64,000 nt of DNA from Streptomyces aureoverticillatus (GTDB lineage Bacteria > Actinomycetota > Actinomycetes > Streptomycetales > Streptomycetaceae): NCBI RefSeq assembly GCF_014649395.1, contig NZ_BMSY01000010.1:62001-126000 (forward strand), written 5' to 3'. Below, in pieces: positions 16,350-24,204 of the stretch; the first letter of the stretch is position 1, and each line of letters begins with the position of its first letter. The translations under genes were made by a program, and so were the position numbers. The notes under the pieces were generated by a model. It worked only from the letters and a program-made list of their open reading frames with translations, did no database searches and was not told the DNA's origin.

Positions 16350-17255
16350 CTAGCAACCCACCCGGTTCGCCGCCACCGCCTTCAACTCGTCGAGCACGAG
16401 CGCCGTGGCCGGTATGCGCAGGTGCTCCCGCAGGACGTACGCGGACACCTGCCGACGCGACGCCGGGTCCAGCGGGCGGCCCGTGACGGAGCGGTGGCAC
16501 AGGAAGTTCAGGACGAGTCCCGGCATCATCGCGATGCCGAGCCCCTCCGAGACGAGGCTCTGGATGACGAGGTTGTCGTCGGTGGTGAAGGCGATGTCCG
16601 GCGCGAAGCCCTGCTCGGCGCACTCGTGCAGGAAGTTGGCCCGGCAGCGCAGGCACCCGGCGATCCAGCGCTCCTCGGACAGGTCGGCGAGCCGCACCGA
16701 GCGGCGCCGCGCCATCGGGTGCCGGGTCGGCATCAGGACCGTCAACTGGTCCTCCATCAGCGGCACTTCGACGACCTCGTCGGGCACCTCTTCGCGCAGG
16801 CCGGGATAGGTGAACGCGAGCGTGACGTCGGCGTCGCCGTGCACCAGGCGCTGCAGCGACTCCGGCGGTTCGTACTCCTGCAGTTCGACGCGGATGCCGC
16901 GGTGGCCGCGGGCGAGACGGGCCAGGGCCTCCGGGATCAGCGTGGCGGTGGCGCTCGGGAACGCGCACAGTCTGACCCGGCCGGTGCGCAGCCGCGTGAT
17001 CGCGTTCATCTGCTGCTGCGCCGCGTCGATGTTGCCGAGGATCACCCCGGCGTGCCGGGACAGCGCCTCGCCCGCCTCCGTGAGCCGCATCCGGCGGCCG
17101 ACGCGGGTGAACAGGACCGTGCCCACGGACCGTTCGAGCGCCTTCATCTGCTGGGTGATCGCGGGCTGCGTATAGCCGAGCGAGCGGGCCGCGGCGGAAT
17201 ACGAACCGGTGCGGACCACTTCGTGGAAGGACCTGATGTGCCGGGAGTCGAACAC
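16350..17255 (-). CDS. LysR family transcriptional regulator
   Basis: GTG at 17255 starts a typical LysR N-terminus: MFDSRHIRSFHEVVRTGSYS, AAARSLGYTQPAITQQMKAL. Length is 301 residues. The effector domain follows (RVRLCAFPSATATLIPEALA, DADVTLAFTYPGL). Unusually, RWIAGCLRCRANFLHECAEQ carries three cysteines close together, which could bind a thiol or metal or form a redox switch. The gene is directly upstream of, and in the same direction as, the cysteine dioxygenase-exporter pair, making it the probable regulator of that pair. The cysteine role is speculation. Confidence 0.9.
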   Translation of the reverse strand: MFDSRHIRSFHEVVRTGSYSAAARSLGYTQPAITQQMKALERSVGTVLFTRVGRRMRLTEAGEALSRHAGVILGNIDAAQQQMNAITRLRTGRVRLCAFPSATATLIPEALARLARGHRGIRVELQEYEPPESLQRLVHGDADVTLAFTYPGLREEVPDEVVEVPLMEDQLTVLMPTRHPMARRRSVRLADLSEERWIAGCLRCRANFLHECAEQGFAPDIAFTTDDNLVIQSLVSEGLGIAMMPGLVLNFLCHRSVTGRPLDPASRRQVSAYVLREHLRIPATALVLDELKAVAANRVGC

Positions 17256-17262
17256 GTCCGAA

Positions 17263-17274
17263 TCATAAGCAGAA
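17263..17274. promoter_or_regulatory. Candidate autoregulatory LysR site
   Basis: TCATAAGCAGAA, 8 to 19 bases upstream of the LysR start, is the reverse complement of a TGCTTATGA motif also found before the dioxygenase gene. Its position over the leader would fit autorepression. Confidence 0.3.
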
Positions 17275-17397
17275 TTTGGGAACAGGTGACGGGGCTTTTC
17301 CGTCGCTTCTGGATCGGGCGCGGCGACAGCGGCCGCGGGGTGGCCGCGAGGTGGCCGGGGCCCTGTCCCTGGCCCGGCCTGCGCGATCCTTGAGCGC

Positions 17398-18438
17398 GTG
17401 AAGTCCGACCGGCTGCTCTCCATCCTCCTGCTGCTCCAGACCCGCGGGACGGTGCCCGCGCACGAACTCGCCGAGCGTCTGGAGGTGTCCGTACGCACCA
17501 TCTACCGCGACGTCGACGCGCTGTCCGCGTCCGGTGTCCCGGTGTACGCCGAGCGCGGCCGGCACGGCGGCATCGCGCTGCTCCCGGGCTACCGCACGGA
17601 CGTCACGGGGCTGACCGCCGACGAGTCGCGCGCCCTGTTCGTGCTCGCCGCGGAGGGCGCGCACGCCGCGCTCGGCCTGGACGCGGCCATCGGCTCGGCC
17701 CTGCGCAAGGTGATGGCGGCGCTGCCCGCACCGCACCGGCCCGCCGCCGAACTGACCAGCCGCCGGATCCTCGTGGACGCCACGCGCTGGACGCGCGGGC
17801 CCGGCGACGGCCTGCCCGTGGACCACCTGGACACGCTTCAGGACGCCGTCTTCGCCGACCGGCGGCTGCGCGTCGGCTATGTGCACAGCGGCGCGGAGGA
17901 CCCGGACGTGCCGAGGACGTACACCCTCGATCCGTACGGCCTCGTGTCCAAGGCGGGGGTCTGGTACCTCGTGGCCGACCGGGACGGGGAGCCGCGGCTG
18001 TTCCGCGCCGACCGGGTGCGCTCGGCGTGCGTCACGGACGAGCCCGTGCGGCGCCGTCCGGGCGTCGAACTGGCCGATGTCTGGGAGGTGCTGAAGCGGC
18101 GGGTGGAGCGGCGCACCGGCGGCATCGAGGTCACCGCGCGGGTGCGCCGCGACCGCTACGGGCGCTTCCTCCGGCTGCACGGGGGCGCGCTCACGGAGGT
18201 GGTCGTCGAGGACACGGGCGAGGGAGGTGAGGGGGATGAGGGCGCTGAGCGGGCTGAGGGGGATTTCGGGGGCAAGGGGGAGTGGATCACTGTGCGCATG
18301 GTGTGCGAGGAGACGCGCGCGGCCCGCGTGCTGCTCGCCTTCTCCGACGCCGTCGAGGTCCTTTCGCCGCCGGAGGTGCGGGAAGAGCTGGTGCGGGCCG
18401 CCGCGGCGGTCAGTGCGCTGTACGAGGGCCCGCAGTGA
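17398..18438 (+). CDS. WYL-domain helix-turn-helix transcriptional regulator
   Basis: GTG at 17398 opens a 346-residue product with a DeoR-like winged helix (MKSDRLLSILLLLQTRGTVP, ERLEVSVRTIYRDVDALSAS). A WYL domain follows at about 140-250 (LRVGYVHSGAEDPDVPRTYT, LDPYGLVSKAGVWYLVADRD) and then a C-terminal extension. A Glu/Gly-rich insert (EDTGEGGEGDEGAERAEGDF) lies between WYL and the WCX-like tail. Its last 29 bases overlap the 3' end of the convergent hydrolase gene. WYL regulators bind nucleotides or nucleic acid fragments; the target here is unknown. Confidence 0.9.
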   Translation: MKSDRLLSILLLLQTRGTVPAHELAERLEVSVRTIYRDVDALSASGVPVYAERGRHGGIALLPGYRTDVTGLTADESRALFVLAAEGAHAALGLDAAIGSALRKVMAALPAPHRPAAELTSRRILVDATRWTRGPGDGLPVDHLDTLQDAVFADRRLRVGYVHSGAEDPDVPRTYTLDPYGLVSKAGVWYLVADRDGEPRLFRADRVRSACVTDEPVRRRPGVELADVWEVLKRRVERRTGGIEVTARVRRDRYGRFLRLHGGALTEVVVEDTGEGGEGDEGAERAEGDFGGKGEWITVRMVCEETRAARVLLAFSDAVEVLSPPEVREELVRAAAAVSALYEGPQ

Positions 18439-19303
18439 GGAAACGGCCGAGCTCCGCCGTGAGTTCCGCCGGCGCGTCCTCCTGTACGAGATGTCCGGCG
18501 CCCTCGATCAGGCGCAGCTCGGCGCCGGGGATCAGCTCGGCGAGTTCATGGCCGCGCGCCACCGGGATCCAGGTGTCCTCGGTGCCCCAGCAGATGAGGA
18601 CGGGCAGCGCCAACTCGCCGTACCTGCCCTGGATCTCGTCCGTGAAGTGCTGGTCGTTCTGCTCGATCTGCCGGTAGAAGGCGGGCCGGCCCGCCTCGGT
18701 GCACCAGGGCGCCACGAGCCGGTCGAGCACGGCCGGGTGCAGGCCGCGGTGGCTCGCCGAGCCGACGTACTCCCGCACCAGCGCCTCGTGCAGCGCGGCC
18801 GGAAGCTGCGCGAACACCTCCGCGTGCGCGCCGAGCAGCCGGTACGTGGGCGAGCCCCACGGAGCGAGCGCCACCGGGTCGACGACGGCGAGGCGGGCGT
18901 AGCGCGCGCCGTGCAGCAGATGGGCCCGCAGCGCCACGCAGCCCCCGAAGTCGTGCGCCACGACCGCCGGGAGTTCCCCGCCGTCCCGGCCGTCGAGGCC
19001 CCAGTGGGCGAGCAGTTCGGTGAGCACGCGGGCCTGCGCGGCGAGCGTGACGTCCTGCCCGGACCGCATCTCGGAGGCGCCGTACCCGGGCAGGTCCCAT
19101 ACGTACACGCGGTGCCCGCCCGCCAGCGCCCTGGCGACGCCCCGCCAGACGTACGACGAGAACGGGGTGCCGTGGACCAGGACGACCGGGGGCGCCCCGG
19201 CGGGGCCGAGGGCGGCCCAGCGGACGGTGCCGGACGAGGAGACGAAGGTCCGGTCGAGGGGCCAGTCGTCGTGTGCGGCGGTCTCATCGTGTGTGGTCGT
19301 CAT
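18410..19303 (-). CDS. Alpha/beta hydrolase, haloalkane-dehalogenase-like
   Basis: ATG at 19303 gives 297 residues. The fold is clear: oxyanion region VVLVHGTPFSSYVWRGVARA, nucleophile elbow VVAHDFGGCVALRAHLL, an acid in CWGTEDTWIPVARGHEL and the catalytic His in IEGAGHLVQEDAP. The nucleophile is Asp (HDFGG), as in haloalkane dehalogenases and epoxide hydrolases, rather than Ser. A conserved Trp (YVW) follows HGTPFSS. The substrate is unknown. It lies 12 bases downstream of the TetR gene on the same strand, so the TetR protein may control it. Confidence 0.88.
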   Translation of the reverse strand: MTTTHDETAAHDDWPLDRTFVSSSGTVRWAALGPAGAPPVVLVHGTPFSSYVWRGVARALAGGHRVYVWDLPGYGASEMRSGQDVTLAAQARVLTELLAHWGLDGRDGGELPAVVAHDFGGCVALRAHLLHGARYARLAVVDPVALAPWGSPTYRLLGAHAEVFAQLPAALHEALVREYVGSASHRGLHPAVLDRLVAPWCTEAGRPAFYRQIEQNDQHFTDEIQGRYGELALPVLICWGTEDTWIPVARGHELAELIPGAELRLIEGAGHLVQEDAPAELTAELGRFLTAGPRTAH

Positions 19304-19314
19304 GACCGACAAGG

Positions 19315-19959
19315 CTAGTTGCCCCTTACCGGCGCGTCGAGCCAGTGCAGGCGGCCGAGGCTCACCAGGCGCAGCTGTCTGCGGGCCGTGTCCGTCACCG
19401 GCCCCTCGTCGTCGGTCTCCAGCAGCGCGGACGCGGTCATCACCATGTGGTCCACGTACATCCGGGCGAGCATCAGCAGGTCGTCCTCGCTCCAGCCCGC
19501 CGCCTCCGGCTCCTTGGCGAACTGCGCCGCCACCTCCTCGGCGAACAGCGTCAGTTGCGCGCCTATGGCCTCGCGCACCCGCTTCACGCCGCCGTGCTGC
19601 TCGCGCGCGATGAAGCGGGCGTGGGCCGGGTAGACGCGCACATAGGCGGCGATCAAGTCGACGGCGGCCGCGATGCGTTCCTCGCCGTCACCGGTCGCCG
19701 CGAGCGTGGCGACGAGCGTCGTGTGCAGGCTGCCCAGGGCCTCCTCGACGAGGGCCACGCCCAGGTCGGCGGTGTCGCGGAAGTGCCGGTAGAAGGCGGT
19801 GGGGGCCACCCCGACGGCCCGGGTCACCTCGCGCAGGCCGAGGCTGGACAGGCTCTGCTCCTCCAGCAGGCGCAGTGCCGCGTCGAGGAGCGCCTGCCGG
19901 GTCTTCTGCTTCTGCGCCTGCCGGGCGCCCCGGGCCGGGCCGTCGAGGGTGTGACTCAT
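19315..19959 (-). CDS. TetR family transcriptional regulator
   Basis: ATG at 19959; 214 residues. The N-terminal helix-turn-helix reads TRQALLDAALRLLEEQSLSS, LGLREVTRAVGVAPTAFYRH, FRDTADLGVALVEE. The C-terminal ligand domain follows and is mostly helical. The arrangement resembles regulators of fatty-acid or membrane-lipid genes in Streptomyces, but this is a loose impression. The gene is transcribed with the hydrolase and diverges from two small membrane-protein genes, with two mirror-image copies of a 14-bp motif in the gap. Confidence 0.9.
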   Translation of the reverse strand: MSHTLDGPARGARQAQKQKTRQALLDAALRLLEEQSLSSLGLREVTRAVGVAPTAFYRHFRDTADLGVALVEEALGSLHTTLVATLAATGDGEERIAAAVDLIAAYVRVYPAHARFIAREQHGGVKRVREAIGAQLTLFAEEVAAQFAKEPEAAGWSEDDLLMLARMYVDHMVMTASALLETDDEGPVTDTARRQLRLVSLGRLHWLDAPVRGN

Positions 19960-19967
19960 GCCATGCA

Positions 19968-20039
19968 GTTAACAACTGTTCTCCCAGTTTTGGAAGCCGA
20001 GAGACGAGTAGACTCTCTAGTCAGTGAACAGTTGTAACC
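19968..20039. promoter_or_regulatory. Probable TetR operator: paired inverted 14-bp motifs
   Basis: GTTAACAACTGTTC at 19968-19981 and GAACAGTTGTAACC at 20026-20039 are reverse complements apart from one base. They lie between the divergent TetR gene (start 19959) and the small membrane gene (start 20072). The core is GTTNNAACTGTTC. CTCTCTAG and GAGAGACGAG around 20000-20020 suggest overlapping promoters. The stretch is AT-richer than its surroundings. Confidence 0.6.
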
Positions 20040-20071
20040 ACAAGCGTTCACCAAAGAGAGGTTGACGTCCC

Positions 20072-20224
20072 ATGCTGTTCCTCGTCGCCGCACTCCTGTT
20101 GCTCGGCGTCGCCATGGGCACCGTGGCGCACGCCCCGCTGCCCGTCACGCTCGTCATGGCCACCGTCATCGGCCTGTGGCTGCTGGTGTTCGCGGTGCGC
20201 GAGCGGCACGCGCGCCACCGCTGA
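20072..20224 (+). CDS. Small two-helix membrane protein
   Basis: ATG at 20072 is preceded by AAAGAGAGG 13 to 20 bases upstream. The 50-residue product has two hydrophobic segments, MLFLVAALLLLGVAMGTVAH and LPVTLVMATVIGLWLLVFAV, and ends in a basic tail, RERHARHR. It is divergent from the TetR gene and directly downstream of the paired operator motifs, so it is the most likely repressed target. Function is unknown. Confidence 0.65.
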   Translation: MLFLVAALLLLGVAMGTVAHAPLPVTLVMATVIGLWLLVFAVRERHARHR

Positions 20225-20310
20225 CCGCAGCGCCGATTCCGTACGGCCGCCTGATTCCGTACGGGATCTCCGATTCCGTACGACATCCGACCACCCTGAG
20301 GAGTCGCACC

Positions 20311-20688
20311 ATGGAACTCACCGCACAGGCACCGGCCGAGAACCGCCCGGCGCACCGTCCCGAGAGCCGCCCCGAGGCTGGTTCCGGAAGCGACGCGGGC
20401 AACCGCCCCGAGGGCCGATCCGAGCACCGGTCCGAGCAGCGACCCGTCGGCCGTCGGGACACCGACGGCATGGCCGTGGCCTCCTTCGTGCTCGGTCTGC
20501 TCGGGCTGCTCGTCCTGAACATCGTGCTCGGCCCCGTCGCCATCGCCCTGGCGTCCGTCGCGCTGTGGCGCGGCACCGGGCGCCGCGGCCGCGCGCTGCT
20601 CGGACTCGGCCTCGGCGTGGCCGACCTCGTCCTCCTGGGCGTACTGATGTCCCTGAACAACTCGGTGTCCTGGAGCTTCGCGGGCTGA
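20311..20688 (+). CDS. DUF4190-like membrane protein
   Basis: ATG at 20311 follows GAGGAG. Of 125 residues, the first 50 are charged and repetitive (ENRPAHRPESRPEAG, NRPEGRSEHRSEQRP). Two membrane helices follow, MAVASFVLGLLGLLVLNIVL and ALLGLGLGVADLVLLGVLM, joined by a loop (ALWRGTGRRGR). This is the DUF4190 pattern. It is probably cotranscribed with the 50-residue membrane protein upstream. The gap between them carries GATTCCGTACG-type repeats (20235-20285), TTCCGTACG occurring three times. Confidence 0.8.
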   Translation: MELTAQAPAENRPAHRPESRPEAGSGSDAGNRPEGRSEHRSEQRPVGRRDTDGMAVASFVLGLLGLLVLNIVLGPVAIALASVALWRGTGRRGRALLGLGLGVADLVLLGVLMSLNNSVSWSFAG

Positions 20689-20752
20689 CCGGCATCGACG
20701 GGCCATGGCGGGGTCCGGCCGCGCACACGCGGCTCGTAGAATCGAGCCCACC

Positions 20753-21931
20753 ATGGCCTACCTCGACCACGCCGCGACCACTCCGATGCTTCCGGAGGCG
20801 ATCTCGGCGATGACCGCCCAGCTCGCCGTCACCGGCAACGCCTCCTCACTGCACGCGGCGGGCCGCCGGGCGCGACGCACCGTCGAGGAGGCCCGCGAGA
20901 CGCTGGCCGAGTCGCTCGGCGCGCGCCCCAGCGAAGTGGTGTTCACCGCCGGCGGCACCGAGGCGGACAACCTGGCCGTGAAGGGCCTCTACTGGGCGCG
21001 ACGCCCCGGCAAGGACGGCGGCCCGCCCCGCACCCGGGTCCTGGCCAGCCCCGTCGAGCACCACGCCGTCCTCGACGCCGTGGACTGGCTCGGCGAGCAC
21101 GAGGGCGCCACCGTCGAGTACCTCCCCGTGGACGCGCACGGCCGCGTGCACCCCGAGGCGCTGCGCGAGGCCATCGCCCGCGACCCCGACGACGTCGCCC
21201 TCGCGACCGTCATGTGGGCCAACAACGAGATCGGCACCCTCCAGCCGGTGCGCGAACTGGCCGACGTCTGCGCCGAGTTCGACGTGCCGCTGCACGCCGA
21301 CGCCGTGCAGGCCGTCGGGCAGGTGCCCGTCGACTTCGGTGCCTCCGGGCTCGCCGCGATGACCGTCTCCGGCCACAAGATCGGCGGCCCCTACGGCATC
21401 GGCGCGCTGCTGCTCGGCCGCGCCCACAGCCCCGTGCCCGTGCTGCACGGCGGCGGGCAGGAGCGGCATGTGCGCTCCGGCACGCTCGACGTGCCCGCGG
21501 TCGCCGCGTTCGCCGTGGCCGGGCGGCTCGCCGCCGAGCGCCGAGAGTGGTTCGCCCGCGAGGTCGGCGCGCTGCGCGACGAACTGGTCGAGGCGGTCCG
21601 CGCGGCCGTCCCCGACGCCATCCTCGGCGGCGACCCGGACCCGGCCGGACGGCTGCCGGCCAACGCGCACTTCACCTTCCCCGGCTGCGAGGGCGACTCG
21701 CTCCTGCTGCTCCTGGACGCGCAGGGCATCGAGTGCTCGACCGGCTCCGCCTGCACCGCGGGCGTGGCCCAGCCCAGCCACGTCCTCCTCGCCACCGGCA
21801 CCGACCCCGACCTGGCCCGCGGCACCCTCCGCTTCTCCCTCGGCCACACGTCGACACGCGAGGACGTGGAGGCGGTGGCGGCGGCGATCGGCCCGGCGGT
21901 GGAACGAGCGAGGACGGCGGGCCTGAGCTGA
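20753..21931 (+). CDS. Cysteine desulfurase (NifS/IscS family)
   Basis: ATG at 20753 gives 392 residues, normal for the family. The PLP lysine is in VSGHKIGGPYGIGALLL (about residue 207) and the persulfide cysteine in CSTGSACTAGVAQPSHVL (about 331). MAYLDHAATTPMLPEAISAM and FTAGGTEADNLAVKGL are standard. It removes sulfur from cysteine. Because mnmA is two genes downstream and no iron-sulfur assembly or phosphorothioation genes are near, the main receiver is probably tRNA thiolation by MnmA. A family 1 repeat follows its stop. Confidence 0.94.
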   Translation: MAYLDHAATTPMLPEAISAMTAQLAVTGNASSLHAAGRRARRTVEEARETLAESLGARPSEVVFTAGGTEADNLAVKGLYWARRPGKDGGPPRTRVLASPVEHHAVLDAVDWLGEHEGATVEYLPVDAHGRVHPEALREAIARDPDDVALATVMWANNEIGTLQPVRELADVCAEFDVPLHADAVQAVGQVPVDFGASGLAAMTVSGHKIGGPYGIGALLLGRAHSPVPVLHGGGQERHVRSGTLDVPAVAAFAVAGRLAAERREWFAREVGALRDELVEAVRAAVPDAILGGDPDPAGRLPANAHFTFPGCEGDSLLLLLDAQGIECSTGSACTAGVAQPSHVLLATGTDPDLARGTLRFSLGHTSTREDVEAVAAAIGPAVERARTAGLS

Positions 21932-21950
21932 GGGGCCGACGCACGATTCC

Positions 21951-22022
21951 AGCCCCTCCGGCGTTTGAGGAGCGGGGGTCTGGGGGCAGAGCCCCCAGTT
22001 TCGGGAAGGGGCGGGATTGGGG
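21951..22022 (+). repeat. Dispersed intergenic element, family 1, copy B
   Basis: AGCCCCTCCGGCGTTTGAGG starts the copy, followed by AGCGGGGGTCTGGGGGC, AGAGCCCCCAG and TTTCGGGAAGGGGCGGGATT. The extended tail is shared with copy D at 44.76 kb. It lies between the convergent cysteine desulfurase and amidase genes, and its GGGGGC-AGA-GCCCCC hairpin could end transcription from both sides. Confidence 0.9.
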
Positions 22023-22058
22023 AGCTCCCGGGCCCACCCCCGCCCCTAGGGGGCGGCC

Positions 22059-22805
22059 CTACGCCGGCGTGCCCGCCCGGGCAGGCCGGTCCCGCTCCCG
22101 CCGCACGAGCCGCAGATACCGCTCCCAGTCCCAGTGCGGCCCCGGATCGGTGTGATCCGTGCCCTCCACCTCCACGTGCCCGATGATGTGCTCCCGGTCC
22201 ACCGGGATGTCGTACCGCTCACAGATCCCCGCCGTGAGCCGAGCAGACGACACGTACATCGCGTCGGTGAACGACGACTTCTTGTCCACGAACCCCTCGT
22301 GCTCGATGCCCACACTGCGCTCGTTCATCGACCGGTTCCCCGCGTGGAAGGCGACATCGAGCTCGCGGATCATCTGCGCGACGTGCCCGTCCTTGCGGAC
22401 GACATAGTGCGCCGCCGCCCCGTGCCCGGGGTCCTTGAAGACCTTCAGGGCGGTCGCGTACCCGCCCTGGACGACGTGGATGACGACGCGGTCGATGTCG
22501 TAGTCCGAGGGGCGGTCGGCCCGCCGCCAGTTCGCACTCGACGCCGCTGTCCACTGCGCGCCCCGGGCGTCGACCTCGCCCTCCTTGCGCTTCTTCACGA
22601 CGCCGGGAAGCCGCCACCACAGGCGGCCCAGCTCGTCCCGGGCGAGCACGGCCGCGCCGACGCCGACGGCCGCGCCGCCGAGCAGCAGCGCGCGCCGGGT
22701 GGGCCCGCGCCGGCGCGTCGGCTCCGCGTCCGCCCCGCTGCCGCCGGGCTCGGGCTGCTCGGCCCGCGTGGCCTTCTCGGTGTGCTCCGCGTTCTCGTCC
22801 CCCAT
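22059..22805 (-). CDS. Secreted N-acetylmuramoyl-L-alanine amidase (Amidase_2)
   Basis: ATG at 22805; 248 residues. The N-terminus carries a twin-arginine-like signal, TRRRGPTRRALLLGGAAVG, so export through Tat is likely. The amidase domain shows zinc ligands: His in IDRVVIHVVQGGYATALKVF, His in EHIIGHVEVEGTDHTDPGPH, with the conserved SVGIEHEGFVDKKSSFTDAM between. It would cut the bond between muramic acid and the stem peptide. It lies between cysteine desulfurase and mnmA but on the opposite strand, so it is not part of their operon. Confidence 0.92.
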   Translation of the reverse strand: MGDENAEHTEKATRAEQPEPGGSGADAEPTRRRGPTRRALLLGGAAVGVGAAVLARDELGRLWWRLPGVVKKRKEGEVDARGAQWTAASSANWRRADRPSDYDIDRVVIHVVQGGYATALKVFKDPGHGAAAHYVVRKDGHVAQMIRELDVAFHAGNRSMNERSVGIEHEGFVDKKSSFTDAMYVSSARLTAGICERYDIPVDREHIIGHVEVEGTDHTDPGPHWDWERYLRLVRRERDRPARAGTPA

Positions 22806-22866
22806 GTGATGCCCAACGCATACTCACGGGCAGTGGGTTCCCCCGGACCCGTACCCTGTTAGGGCT

Positions 22867-24009
22867 ATGACTTCGCAGATCTCCTCGGCCCAGCCGCGCA
22901 CCAGCCGCCCGCTCCGCGTCCTCGCCGCCATGTCCGGCGGTGTGGACTCCGCCGTCGCCGCAGCCCGGGCCGCCGAAGCCGGGCACGACGTGACCGGTGT
23001 GCACCTGGCGCTCTCGGCGAACCCGCAGTCGTTCCGCACGGGCGCGCGCGGGTGCTGCACCATCGAGGACTCGCGCGACGCGCGGCGCGCGGCGGACGTC
23101 ATCGGCATCCCGTTCTACGTGTGGGACCTCGCCGAGCGCTTCCGCGAGGACGTGGTCGAGGACTTCATCGCCGAGTACGAGGCGGGGCGCACCCCCAACC
23201 CGTGCCTGCGCTGCAACGAGAAGATCAAGTTCGCCGCGCTCCTGGACAAGGCCCTCGCCCTCGGCTTCGACGCGGTCGTCACCGGCCACTACGCCAAGGT
23301 GATCGTCCGTGCGGACGGCACCCGCGAGCTGCACCGCGCCTCGGACATGGCCAAGGACCAGAGTTACGTCCTCGGGGTCCTGGACGACCGCCAGCTCGCG
23401 CACGCGATGTTCCCGCTCGGCGACACGGTCACCACGAAGGACGAGATCCGCGCGGAGGCCGAGCGCCGCGGGCTCGCCGTCGCCAAGAAGCCCGACAGCC
23501 ACGACATCTGCTTCATCGCGGACGGCGACACCCAGGGCTTCCTCGCCTCCCGCCTGGGCAAGGCGGAGGGCGACATCGTCGACGCCGAGGGCAACAAGCT
23601 GGGCACCCACGACGGGGCGTACGGCTTCACGATCGGCCAGCGCAAGGGCCTGCGCATCGGCACCCCCGCCCCCGACGGCAAGCCCCGCTACGTCCTGGAC
23701 ATCTCCCCGGTGAACAACACCGTGACGGTCGGCCCCGCCGCCGACCTGGACGTGACGGCCCTGACGGCCGTCAAGCCCCGCTGGTGCGGAGCGGCCCCCT
23801 CCGGCCCCGGCTCGTACACGGCCCAGCTCCGCGCCCACGGCGGCGAGACGCCGGTCACGGCGGAGCTGGTGGACGGCGAGCTGCGGGTCTCCTTCGCGGA
23901 GCCGGTACGGGGCGTCGCCCCAGGCCAGGCGATCGTCCTGTACGACGGCTCACGCGTGGTCGGCTCGGCGACGATCGCCACGACGGAGCGGGTCGCTGCG
24001 CTGGCCTGA
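22867..24009 (+). CDS. mnmA: tRNA-specific 2-thiouridylase MnmA
   Basis: ATG at 22867; 380 residues, usual size. The PP-loop ATP site reads VLAAMSGGVDSAVAAARAAE at about 18-37. The catalytic cysteines are in GRTPNPCLRCNEKIKF and KPDSHDICFIADGDTQGFL, and TGHYAKVIV and MAKDQSYVLGVL are family landmarks. The enzyme places sulfur on the wobble uridine (U34) of Lys, Glu and Gln tRNAs, receiving it from a cysteine desulfurase such as the one encoded at 20,753. The gene ends in a very large hairpin made from two inverted repeat copies. Confidence 0.96.
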   Translation: MTSQISSAQPRTSRPLRVLAAMSGGVDSAVAAARAAEAGHDVTGVHLALSANPQSFRTGARGCCTIEDSRDARRAADVIGIPFYVWDLAERFREDVVEDFIAEYEAGRTPNPCLRCNEKIKFAALLDKALALGFDAVVTGHYAKVIVRADGTRELHRASDMAKDQSYVLGVLDDRQLAHAMFPLGDTVTTKDEIRAEAERRGLAVAKKPDSHDICFIADGDTQGFLASRLGKAEGDIVDAEGNKLGTHDGAYGFTIGQRKGLRIGTPAPDGKPRYVLDISPVNNTVTVGPAADLDVTALTAVKPRWCGAAPSGPGSYTAQLRAHGGETPVTAELVDGELRVSFAEPVRGVAPGQAIVLYDGSRVVGSATIATTERVAALA

Positions 24010-24034
24010 GGCATGTGAGCGTCGTCGGCCGAGT

Positions 24035-24199
24035 ATGGGGCTGCGCCCCTCTCCCCCCGGTCGGCGCTCCGCGCCTCGTCCTCAAACGCCGGACGGGCTG
24101 GAATCCTCGCCACGACGGCAGCCCGAGGGGCAAAAGCCCGTCCGGCGATTGAGGACGAGCCGCGGAGCGGCGATGCGGGGGAAAGGGGCGCAGCCCCAT
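24035..24199. repeat. Inverted pair of family 1 elements forming a 65-bp-arm hairpin (copy C)
   Basis: Bases 24035-24099 and 24135-24199 are imperfect reverse complements around a 35-base loop. The outer ends, ATGGGGCTGCGCCCC and GGGGCGCAGCCCCAT, match exactly. The inner part contains CCTCAAACGCCGGACGGGCT and AGCCCGTCCGGCGATTGAGG. The structure fills the whole space between the convergent mnmA and oxidoreductase genes and should terminate both. Confidence 0.9.
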
Positions 24200-24204
24200 G
24201 CGCG

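Noticed and set aside
20753..21931. Cysteine desulfurase as part of a DNA phosphorothioation (dnd) system
   Set aside because: No dndB, C, D, E genes are near. The neighbouring mnmA explains the need for sulfur transfer.
24061..24180. Large hairpin at 24.1 kb as an insertion sequence
   Set aside because: There is no transposase and no target duplication. The arms are two copies of the dispersed repeat family.
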